A stretch of 64,000 nucleotides of DNA. Source: Odobenus rosmarus divergens. Its lineage: Eukaryota; Chordata; Mammalia; Carnivora; Odobenidae. The stretch spans positions 1,475,682 through 1,539,681 of the forward strand of contig NW_004450945.1 in NCBI RefSeq assembly GCF_000321225.1, given 5' to 3'. The notes under the pieces were generated by a model. The model did no database searches, was not told the DNA's origin, and saw only the letters and a program-made list of their open reading frames with translations. The translations under genes were made by a program, and so were the position numbers. How positions within the stretch are numbered: position 1 is the first letter of the stretch; every line of letters starts with the position of its first letter. Of this stretch, positions 1 to 10,610 are shown piece by piece.

Positions 1-1019
1 ATGATCCCGGCATTTCCTTCCAGCTCAAACCAAGATCTTTAAACCATCAACAAATCCTTATTTAGTACCTACTCTACGCAAAATGCTCTTCTAGGAAAAA
101 ACACCAAGGTATAACCTAAGAGATTTCAAAGAAAAATAAAAAAAAATAACTTTTGTAAAATACTTCCTCTGGGTTATTTTTCTAATATAAAAGCAGGCCA
201 TTAGGGAAAAGCATGGGAAGATGTGAAAACCAGATTTCACAAGAAAAGTCATTTGGGAAAATCAAAAATTGAGTTAGCTGCTGGTATGCATCTTGTGGGG
301 ATCATTCTGACCTTCCAAATTGCTTGTGCAACAAACTTGGATTTGACATTTCATGTTGGCTTTTATAATCTACCTAATGAGAAGTATCTTTACAAAGAGC
401 GACAGCATCCTGCTTAAAACTGTTCAAGAAAATGTAGATTTCAGGGAAAGGAGAAGCCAAGAAGTAAAGCAGCATAAATAAGCTATTGTGATTTAAACAC
501 GATACTTCCTTTGAGTGTGGGGACAACTCAAGACAATTCCTGTCACAAAAAGAATAAGCATATTCACAGCTTTCAGAGGAATTCATTGATTCAAGGAGTC
601 AGAAAATTTCCTCCAGAATTCAGCTGATCCAGTGAAGAAACCAACCCATCAACAAATATAAACGGTATATAGACACTAGATACTACAGGGAATTAAACAT
701 GTAAGACCACACTACTTGCCCTCAAGGATATTTATGAGATCATCCATAACATAAAGCTAAAAATCCTTCTAATACAACCTGTCCAAAATTAATTTCATAC
801 TTTTAATCCTCAAACCTACTCTTCTTCATTTGGCCTATCTTGAAAAATTCCACCTCAGTTCACAACTTTACCTACACAAACCAAAAAACAACAGCTTTTC
901 TTCATTCCTGCTCTCATTTCCTATGCCAAATGAGTTACCAAGGCTTCATGTCATAAATGACCCCCATGAAATATAAACGCAGACATGGGAAGACCTCTAG
1001 GAGAAGGGGTACATTCATC
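1..1019. other. Non-genic AT-rich DNA
   Basis: I see no exon, RNA gene or recognisable repeat here. The longest open frames are about 65-70 codons and have no domain signature. Old repeat remnants too decayed to name may be present. Confidence 0.5.
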
Positions 1020-1440
1020 AGAATAGACAAGGTTCTGCTTCAATAACAAATTACTGACATATCAATGGTTTAACACAACAAACATTCACTTCTTGCTCAT
1101 GTTATAGCCTGATGGAGGTTGGCTGTACTTGGTGGTTCTTCCAAGCCATCATTCAATGATTCAGATTGCTTCTACCTTTTAGCTACAATAAGTATATGGT
1201 CTTCCAGATTCACCATAAGAAGAGAAAGGGAAATAGAATATATGAGCTATTTTTAAAGGTCAAACTTAAAAGTGGTTTACATGCCTTCTGCTCACTTCCC
1301 ATTGGCCAAGGCTCAGTCCAATAAAACTCAGTCCCAATCTAAGAGGGTAAGAAGTGGCTAAGAGGCTAAGAAGTGTAGTCTCAGCAAATCCAGGAAGACA
1401 AAATTGTGTGGTAAACTCAGAGTGTTATCTTTGCCACGAG
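1020..1440 (+). repeat. Old interspersed repeat, family not assigned
   Basis: The stretch has the texture of a MER-type mammalian repeat: a segment like 'taacacaacaaacattcact' followed by 'cttgctcat', and later 'cttcccattggccaaggctc' before an 'agtccaat' run. I recognise the type from genomic sequence but cannot name the family with confidence. It has no coding capacity. It is heavily diverged, so an ancient insertion is likely. Confidence 0.4.
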
Positions 1441-1954
1441 GGCTGATACCTCAATTAGATTAGCTCTCCTATTTAAAGGGATTTTTCAGGCACTAAGATC
1501 CACATACTCTCAGGGTTCTCTACCTAACTGACAGAATCTACTCATAATTAAAGTCTTCCTACAATTCTGTGGTTTCATCCTCTAGGAAAATAAAAATTCA
1601 TAGATCTGTGTCTTTACTGTCACTTACCTCACTCTGGGATAAAATACTTTTGTTCACACTGTACTATACAGTCTAATAATTTACCTTTAGCATTTCTACA
1701 AGTGTCCTCCCTTTCTATGACAGAATAAATGTGTCACTCTTCACATGGTTTCCCATTCTCCCCACAATCATTTGAAACTGCAAAGATCCCAACAAGACCT
1801 GGGCTCTGATAGGGGTATGTGATGATGGGGAAAAATTCAGAAAATTTTCAAAACCCTGAAATCACTCAACCCACACGAGCAAGGTTGACCAGGTTTGCCT
1901 TTACTGCTACAATAATTCAGACAAAATTTCTTGAACCTTCTTAGCACTCTTGCG

Positions 1955-2290
1955 TCTCTGGGTCCATTTAGCAACTGACCCTCATTTATCTTTCAGGTCT
2001 AAACCTAGATATCACTTCTCTTTGGAAGACATTCTTGGCTTCCCAAATCTGGCTGGGTGCCCATATTATGTGAATGCAGAGTACACTGCTCTTATCTTTC
2101 TCACAGCTCTTGCCACACTCTGGGTTAATAGCATTGATTTTTTTGGAGGGAGGGGTGTTTTGTATTCCTCAATGAGCTCTTTGACACACATGGACTGGGT
2201 TGTTGTGGTAGTGGTGATGCTGGCTGTGTCTCCATCTTCTAAAGCCATTCAGATCCTCAAAATTATGTTTGTTGAATGAATGAGTGAGCA
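1955..2290 (+). mobile_element. LINE-2 (L2) 3' fragment
   Basis: The order of segments follows the L2 3' region: 'ttcaggtctaaa' and 'tatcacttctcttt' (the 'ctgctcaaatatcacttctt' part), a cysteine/proline-type collapsed coding tail, and the terminal 'tttgttgaatgaatgagtga', which is the L2 3' end repeat. It is sense on the + strand. A 109-codon open frame overlaps it but is not a host gene. Confidence 0.75.
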
Positions 2291-4960
2291 TATGCATAAG
2301 GGAAAGTAGTGACTAAATAAATTTTGGAATAATTTTAAGGAGGCCAAACAATGTCGGCAGTTGGTGATCATAGTTGAAGCTCACGTATTGGGAATAAGAA
2401 AGTTTCAGAAGGATTAACTTTCATAAAACTTGCTCTGGTCACCTCAGATTAGAAGTGTTCATGCTCCATAATCAGAATACCTAGAATTCCTTAGGCCTTT
2501 CTCATGGCAGTGAACAAATGTGACTTCTTATCATAATGTTTTTGTCTTACGGCTTTAACTAGATGGTGTACTCCAAAAGACAAGGACTAGTCTCTGTCTC
2601 AGTATATTTCTCAATACTTAGTTCAGTGTCCTATGTGTAGAACTCCTGAATATTCATTGTAGATACTGTATCCTATAAATGCATGTTGAATTAAAAAACA
2701 GATACACCATACAGAATTTTATGTCTGAACATTTGCCCTGTGCATCCACGTCGATTCCAATCCCATCTGAAGGTCTCTGTTCCTAGTCCAACTCCCATTT
2801 GATAGCCTAGTTTAGGAATATCAGTGACAAATAGTTTATAGAGCATAAAGCAGATACATGTCTTCTGGAAAATCTTTACTCCCTATGTCTTAGTTTTCTT
2901 TTTTTGGAAGTAAAGCGTAGCTACCATTGTGCTGGCTAAATCACATGGTAGTATATAACTCAAATTGGATATTGTTTATTATCAAACTTGTAATGTGGAA
3001 AAGACTTTTAACCATTTTGTAATCTTTATTACATGCCACCTGAAGGCAGATTGGCTGATGTCCTTGGGGGAAGAGATTAGCCTCCCACCTTCATGTGATA
3101 GTTCCCCCCAAGTCAACCAACTGGTTTCTTTGTATATGCTACTGGGACAAAGCAATTTAGTTTTTGTCTATAAAATACTCAAATGGGTAAGAAGAGTAAT
3201 TCATACTATACTCTAGACCAAATGTCCTCTCGTTATTCTAAATTATTCCCATTCCAATATATAGACAATGACATCAAATATCAAAGTAAAGATTACAAAA
3301 AAAAAAACAACTAAAACAATATTAAAATGTCCCAGATTTGAGCAATAAGAACTTCATCCCATTATCAAATTCTCAAAGAGAAACTGAAGTCCCAAATTAA
3401 CATCCTTTCCTATTGTAAATTTTGTGCCAAGAAAAAAATCTTTCCTATTTCTTTTTCATTTCAGCCAGGGAATCAGTTGGCTCAGAACCTTGAACAGAGC
3501 ATGGGTTCCCATATCACCCCCAGCCAGAGCTCTCTACTAATAGCACAGGAGTAATTCCTTAAAGGGCCTTCCCAATTCAGTTAATCCAATCAAGCCTTTC
3601 TCCTGTCCCACTAGTTAAAAACACCAGGAAGTTAATATATACAAACGTTATCACAATGCCTATTCCACACATTCAAAATATAAAAAAAACACACAAGCAA
3701 ACCCCCAGCCCTTAGAACCAAGATCCCAGTCAAAATGACATACCTAGATCTCTCTCAAGGTCTGTAACATTAAGACACACATAGCTGTTGCCAAGACCCA
3801 AGCAGAGGACTAGGACATCTGACTAAAAGAGAATAAAGAGAAAAAATAATATCTACATCTTTTTAGCCTTACCAATCTCTTTGTCCAGAGTCTACATCTT
3901 GAAACTTAAATTTAGTGAGAATACTTATGATTAGGTTAAGAATAAGGATATTTACCCTAATTGTAGGTGGGGAGAATTCACTTGTGCATATTCTCAACTT
4001 TTTTTTTTTCTTCAGAGAGTGACTTCCTTATTCCTCCCCACCCAAAGTTTAGAAATTTTCAGTGGTAGCAGCCCCAGTCATCAGGTCACTGTTTGTTTGT
4101 TTTCTTCCATCCAGCCTCTGAAACCTAACAATACCCAGCTTCACTTTGAACCTGTATTCCTGGTACTTCAGTGCTGCGTAAGAGCAACATCGCCTCCACG
4201 CCCTGTTTTAAGCAGGCATGCTTTGCATCTGGCAAACACCGATATTGCAGGGTTTGTAACAGCGGCTAGTGTTATTTACCATTACTAATCTAGGGACTCC
4301 AACTCCATTGTGAAAATCATAATTGTCATGAGTTCTGAGTTTTCCAACTGCATTTATTTTTGACCAAATCTGGTCTGTCCATATCTCCTAGCATTGGATA
4401 GTCCCATTTTGAACATGTTGCTCCACCAGAGCAACACTTACACCAAGGCTGGCCACCATCTCTTCTGGACTCACTGTATTTTCTGCTAGTATGTCTCTGT
4501 GTTAGGCACAGTTAATATGCCCTCTTAGGTCTAATAAGTTCTCAGTGGCTTCCCAGATACTTGGCCACTTACTTTAATGCTACTGCCATCCCCAGCACCT
4601 CCTCATCTGCTAACATGGCCTCCATTGTGCTGGCTGTGGCCGCAACCAGAGTATCTCCAGCCAAGTCACAGGACTGGGACCTGACCTGACCCACAAAGGT
4701 GTTTGTTCCTTCTACCACTTTGGAATTTGGATACAGTTCTAACACACAGGACATGGAACCTGGCTTCCCTAAGTACTATCTCCTTTAAGGGGGCCAGGTT
4801 GTATAACCTAAAAGTACAAGGGTGTCTCTCTATAATAAGAAACTTGACTACTGAGTGAAAGGTGGTGGCAAGGAGCTGGCAAATAAATTCCCCACCTCTT
4901 TCCAGAGATAACCCAAGTGACTGAACAACCACTGGTTATTTTTTAATGAAGAGGTGGCCC
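2291..4960. other. Non-genic DNA without recognisable elements
   Basis: About 2.7 kb with no exon, RNA gene or confidently named repeat. It contains short A runs (near 3298-3309) and a T run at 3996-4009. Open frames of 83-89 codons (2965-3216, 4019-4288) have no domain features and are not conserved-looking. An older LTR or MER remnant may lie in 4420-4960 but I cannot support it. Confidence 0.5.
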
Positions 4961-5092
4961 GCTCAGTAACTACCACCTTATATTTGTTTACCCATTTTCC
5001 TCCTTACCCTCTTTTCTCTCACCTTTTCCTGCCCAAGATTGTACCTTCCAATGAAGTATTTGTATTAAACTTCGCCTCAGGTAAAGGAAGCA
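4961..5092 (+). repeat. Possible end of an old LTR-type repeat
   Basis: A pyrimidine-rich block ('cctccttaccctcttttctc') is followed by 'aagtatttgtattaaacttc' and 'gcctcag', resembling the 3' part of some mammalian MaLR/ERVL-type LTRs, where a late polyadenylation-like segment ends in 'cttgtctcag'. No internal retroviral reading frame is seen. The family is not assigned and the call could be wrong. Confidence 0.3.
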
Positions 5093-5221
5093 AGATAGTT
5101 TGAACTGGAGATAAGAGTGTTCTTTAAGGGAAAGTTTGAGATCTCAGAGGACAAGCAAACTGATATGACAGGAAAAGGGGATACAGCCAACTCTAACTTC
5201 TCTTTGAGCAGAATATTTTTA

Positions 5222-5883
5222 GTGTTTTTTATTATTTTTATTTTAAATTGTTTTAAAATATGTATAACATAAAATTTACCATCCTAACCAATTTTAAGTG
5301 TACAGTTCAGTAGTGTTAAGTACATTCACACTGTGGTGCATCTGATCTCCAGAACTATTTTCACCTTGCAAAACTGAAATGCTATCTTCATTAAACAAAA
5401 GGTCTCCCTTCCCCCTCCCCGCAGCCCTTGGCAACCACCATTCTACTTACTCTCTCTATGAATTTGACTACTCTAGATAGCTCATATAAATGGATTCATA
5501 TAGTATTTGACTTTTTAATGACAGGCTTATTTCACTTAGCATAAAGTTTTCAATGTTCATGCATGTTGCAGCATATATCAGAATTTCCTTCTTTTTAGGG
5601 TTGAATAATATTCCATTTTATGTATATTGTTTATTCATTCACCTGTCAATGGACACTTGGGTTGCTTCTATCCTTTGGTTATTGTAAATAATGCAATGAA
5701 CATGGGTGTTCTGAGACCCTACTCTCATTTCTTTGGGGTATATACCCAGAAGTAGAATTATTAGATCATATATTAATTCTATTTTTTTTTTTACTTTTTT
5801 AGGAGGCTGTCATACCATTTTTCATATGGCTGCCTCACTGTATATTCCCACCAACAATGCAGGGAACCAATGGTCAGCCATTA
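5222..5883 (-). mobile_element. Old L1 LINE, 3' UTR and ORF2 end, antisense
   Basis: Read on the - strand, this is the end of L1 ORF2 plus the 3' UTR. Diagnostic + strand segments are 'acttagcataaagttttcaa', 'taatattccattttatgtat', 'acttgggttgcttctatcct' and 'attcccaccaacaatgcagg'. The reading frame is broken by many stops. A much younger L1 fragment has inserted at its right end. Confidence 0.9.
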
Positions 5884-6262
5884 ATATTTTTTTTAAGTAC
5901 CTTTATTTTTTTTATTTTATGTTAATCACCATACATTATATCATTTGTTTTTAATGTAGTGTTCCATGATTCATTGTTTGCGTATAACACCCAGTGCTCC
6001 ATGCAGAACATGCCCTCTTTAATACACATCACCAGGCTAACCCATCCCCCCCACCCCTCTCCCCTCTAGAACCCTCAGTTTGTTTCTCAGAGTCCATTGA
6101 CTATCATGGTTCGTCTCCCCCTCCGATTTGCCCCCCTTCATTTCTTCCTTCCTACTATCTTCTTTTTATTTTTTAACATATAATGTATTATTTGTTTCAG
6201 AGGTACAGGTCTGTGATTCAACAGTCTTACACAATTCACAGTGCTCTTTATATTTTTTTAAG
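5884..6262 (-). mobile_element. Young carnivore L1 3' end, antisense, with target-site duplication
   Basis: The insert (about 5898-6249) is a 5'-truncated L1 of about 350 bp. The flanking copies 'atattttttttaag' (5884-5897) and 'atatttttttaag' (6250-6262) differ by one T and form the target-site duplication. Read on the - strand, it ends one 3' UTR module ('gtacctctgaaacaaataat'), then has a short A/G tract, then a complete second G-rich module ending 'aacataaaataaaaaaaata'. This is the same two-module order as in the sense L1 at 55725-57003. Confidence 0.88.
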
Positions 6263-6632
6263 GGCTTGTATAATGAAGCACAACTGCATTGGACAAATCT
6301 ATGCCAAGGTGAGCTGTAGAGATCCATACCAGTGGAAATCCAGCTCTATAATTAAAATATGAGCCACTGCCGATTATCTAAGTCAACAATCCAAGAGAAT
6401 TTGGCTTACCAAAGTATTAAAGCCTATACCTATTGCCCTAGCTACTGTGTAAGGGTCAATTTCCCCTGCAGTTCAGCCTCCAAATATTAGCCGCTGGGAC
6501 TGTTTCTCAAGATTCCCAGCCCATGTACCAATTAATATGTTGGAGTTTGCAGTGGAAGGAAATAAGTAACACTCCACTCCCCTCTCAAGATCTGATCTAC
6601 TTGAGAAATGACTCAAGAATTATCAAAGATCA
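6263..6632. other. Unique DNA between L1 and SINE
   Basis: About 350 bp with no recognisable feature. The last 18 bases (6615-6632) are the left target-site duplication of the following SINE. Confidence 0.5.
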
Positions 6633-6825
6633 CAGGCACCTGGGTGGCTCAGTCATTAAGCGTCAGCCTTTGGCTCAGGTCATGATTCCAGGGTCCTGGG
6701 ATCAAGCCCCGCGTCGGGTTCCTGCTCAGAGGGAAGCCTGCTTCTCCCTCTCCCACTCCCCCTGCTTGTGTTCCCTCTCTCGCTGTGTCTCTCTCTGTCA
6801 AATAAAAAAATAAAATCTTAAAAAA
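6633..6825 (+). mobile_element. Can-SINE (tRNA-derived)
   Basis: The SINE starts at the 'ggcacctgggtggctcag' head, has the 'catgattccagggtcctggg' core and a CT-rich middle, and ends in 'aataaaaaaataaaatctta' plus A run. It is flanked by perfect 18-bp direct repeats (AAGAATTATCAAAGATCA at 6615-6632 and 6826-6843). The identity of the repeats suggests a fairly recent insertion. Confidence 0.97.
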
Positions 6826-6843
6826 AAGAATTATCAAAGATCA

Positions 6844-8349
6844 AAACAGTAGTTTTACTACAGAAATCGCTTTTCTTCCTCCTCAGTTTCAAGTTCTACT
6901 CCCAAACTGAATGCACGCATCCTGCCTCAAGCAAGCCACAAGTTCCCACCAAACAGAGTACATGTGTGTCCTACAATCAAGTCTAAGAGTGGGTGACATG
7001 AAGCAAAGATGAGTGGTCTCTTTCTTTACTTCTACAAAAACAGAAATTCCTACTTTATGTACAAAGAGAATTTAGGTAGGAATAGAGTTCTCCTTATATC
7101 TCCCCTTAGCCACAGCTGTGGTTTAGCTCAACAGTTATATTGTGGTTGAGATTTTTCTGAGTCTTGCAGCCCCTCAAGGTTACATCTGAGGAATCCAGTT
7201 AACAATTTATTGGGCTCTCATGTACCCTTAATCTATCTAGAATTTCTATCACCCACCCTTCTGGGCCAAATACTAGGAATTAAGGTTTCTACAAAGTGAA
7301 AAATGGGATGCTGGGCTCCTTCCCAATGACAGAGGCCACGCCTAAATCTACAACTGGCATCACTAGTCCTCTTCTTCCTCATCAAACTCTTATTCGGAGG
7401 AAGTTGGGTGGTGTGGGAGAGCTCTTATTCTGTGTCATTCATGGAATAAATTCAGTGATCTACATTCTCCAGATTTTAGCTCTAGTTATTTAAAGAAGAG
7501 ATTTGGAATTAAAACACATACATTTTACTTTCTCAAAGTATTGTCTTTTTCTTTCAAGAAAAGTTATCTTTATTGCCTGGATGTTTGGGAAAGGGCTCTT
7601 GAAAGCATGGGGATATAAAAACATTTCTCACTTTATTCTCCAAATACTATTTTGCTGCATATGGAAATAAGACTGGGAGTCTCTATAAAAAATAAAAATA
7701 GTCCATAAATTTTATTTAAGTTTTCTATAACAACCATGAATTATTTTTAAAATCAGAAAAGAACACCAGAGCCTTTTTTAAAAACAGAGTGTAGTGCTAT
7801 CATTTGGACACATTCACATAAAAAGAAAATTACCAGATTTCATAAGGCACTATTTTCTCACCTATAAAGTTGGAGAAATACTAGTATCTACTGCTTAATT
7901 TTGGGAGACATAACAGACTTTCTGAACACACAGCACCTAGGTGTCTGACACAAAGTCTGTGCCCAACAAATGGATTTCCTACTCTAAGAAATCAACAAAA
8001 CTTGCCCTAGAGCAGGTGCCAGTGGAGGTGCATTCACTAGTTATCTCCCAAAATACCCCACAGTAAAATTATCATGATAGAAACTCTGTCAGGTAATAAA
8101 GAATTTTGGGTATTTTAGCTGCTGGTCAGGTAAGGGGAAAAAAAATTTTTTAACAAATCCAGACAAACATCTGGATATTTTCCATCATGAAAAACAGTTC
8201 TTAGGCAAGAAATAATACCAATTACATACAAATTCTTCCAGAATATAGAGTAGGAGGGAAAATCTTCCAACTAATTTTATGAGACCAACAGTGCTCTGAT
8301 AATAAAACCAAACAAGAAAGAAAGAAAGAAAAGAAAAAAGGAAGGAAAG
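6844..8349. other. Non-genic AT-rich DNA
   Basis: About 1.5 kb with no exon or named repeat. A purine-rich run of GAAA/GGAA units lies at 8310-8350. A 60-codon antisense frame over that run is low-complexity and not a gene. Confidence 0.5.
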
Positions 8350-10610
8350 AATAAAATTATACACCAATATCTCTTATGAACATAGATGTAAAAATTTCCA
8401 TAAAGTACTTTCAAATGGAATCTAATTGTATATGAAAAGGATGATATATCATGACTAAGTAGAGTTGATCACAAGAATGCAAGGCTGGTTTAACATTCAA
8501 ATATCAGTCAATGTAATTCATATCATATCAACAGAATAAAAAGGAATAAATAATAGAGTATCTCACAGGCTACAGAGGAATTTTTTTGGCAAAATTTGAC
8601 ATTCATTCCTGATTAAAAAAAAAAAAAATCATACAGACCTCAGAGTAAACTAGGACTAAAAGGGAACTTCCACAACCTGATAAAAGGTAAACCCACAAAA
8701 GAATTAAGCTAACATCATACGTAATGGTAAGAGACTAAATGTTTTCCCCCTAAGACCAGAATCTCTGTTCTTACCACTTCTACTCGGTATTGTACCAAAA
8801 GTACAATCCAATGCAACAAGTCAAAGGAAAAAAAAAAGACATATTGAATGGAAAGGAAGAAATGAGTCTCTAGTCATAGGTAATATGATTGCCTAAAAAA
8901 GAATCTCAAAAAATACTCAAAAAAGCTGTTAGAATTCATACATGAGTTTAACAAGAGTGCAGGATATATATGGTCAATCATATTTTTCTATACCAACAAT
9001 GAATAATTAAAAATTGAAATGTAAAAAGTATTTACAATAGCAGCAAAAAGCATGAAATACTTATGCACAAATCTTTCAAATTATCAGCAAGTTAAAATGT
9101 TAATTTTTTTCTAAACCTATCTACAGATTCAATACAATTCCAGTTGAAATCCCAGTAAGAATTTTCTTTTTAGAAATTGACAAGCTGATTCTAAAATTCA
9201 CAAAGAAAGGTGATGAAATAAGAAAAGATGAAACAATTTTGAAAGGAAAAGCAAAGTTGGAGGGGTTATACTACCTAATTTCCAGACTTACTATAAAGCT
9301 GTAATAGTCAAAACAGTTTGGTGTTAGAGAAAGTTTGTTAAAGGTATAGATCAGTGCACCAAAATAGAGTCCAAGAACAGACTCACATGTGGTCAATGGA
9401 GTTCAATAAAGGTGCAAAGGCAATTCAACAAAGGGTAATCTTTTCAACAAATAGCTGGAACAATTCTGTGTCCATCTGCAAAAAAAACCCAAAGGAACAA
9501 AAATCAAAAAAAGAACCTAGATCCACATCTCGCCCCTTAGGCAAAACTTAACTCAAAAATGAATCATAGACCTAAATGTAAAAAACTATAAAACTTCTAG
9601 AAGAAAAAGGGGGGGGGGACTTTGTAACCTTCAAAATACACAAAGAGTTCTTAAAGCCTAAGCCATAAAAGACAATTTGATATATTGAACTTTATCAAAT
9701 ATAAGCACTTTTACACTTTGAAACTCCTGATAAAAGCATAGTAATCACAGACTGGGAGAAAGTATTTCCAAATGATCTATCTGGCTGGTAGCCAGAATAT
9801 ATAAAGAACTCTCAAAATTCAACAATTAAATAAAAATTTTTTTTACGTGGTCAAAATATTTGAATGGATAATTTACCAAAAAATATAAAAATGGCAAGCA
9901 AACCATGCAAATTAAAACCACAATGTAATACCATTACATGCTTATTAGAATTAAACATTTAAGAAAAAACTGACAATACAAAGTGGAGCAAAGTAAAATT
10001 CCTCCTACATTGCTAATGAGAATGAAAAGTGTTACAGCCCCTTTGGAAATCAATTTGGAAGTATCTTATAAAGTTAAACATAAACCACACAATGAAGCAA
10101 TCCTACTCCTAGGTATTTACCCAAGTAAAATGAAAACCTATGTTCACACAAAACCATGTAAATGTTCATAGCGACTTTATTTATAATCACCCAAATCTGG
10201 AAACAACTATGGTACATACTTAGGTCTAATACTATTCAGTCATAAGAAGGAACTAAACCAATACATGCAACAGCATAGATGAATCTCAAATGCATTATTC
10301 TAAGTGTAAGAAGCTAGTGTCAAAACTCTTGTGAAATCAGTGAAAAAGAGTAATTAATTCAATAGTGCATGACTTCACTTATAGGACAATCCTGCAAAGC
10401 CAAAACTATAGGGTGAAGAACAGATCAGTGATTGCCAGGGGAGAGGGACAAAGGAATCCTCGAGAGTCTAGGGGAGTGAGAGAACTGTTCTCTGTTACGA
10501 TGGTGGTGGTGGTTACAAGACGGAATGTTTGCCAAAATGAACAGGACTGTGTACGAAAAGGATCAGCTTTACTGTACGTTAATTTACCTTAAATACTTTT
10601 TAAGTGAGAA
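8350..10610 (+). mobile_element. Old L1 LINE, ORF2 and 3' end, sense
   Basis: The order follows L1 ORF2: 'cttatgaacatagatgtaaa' near 8375, 'ggctggtttaacattcaaat' near 8484, 'gtggtcaatggagttcaata' near 9388, 'ctcctaggtatttacccaag' near 10110, and the 3' segment 'cagtgattgccaggggagag' near 10427. Many stops and deletions show it is dead. Inside the 3' part, about 35 bases absent from typical L1 carry a 27-bp stretch repeated exactly at 11855-11881. Confidence 0.88.

Noticed and set aside
6633..6720. tRNA gene at the head of a SINE
   Set aside because: The tRNA-like head with B-box-like 'gatcaagcccc' is part of a tRNA-derived Can-SINE repeated 13 times, not a tRNA gene.
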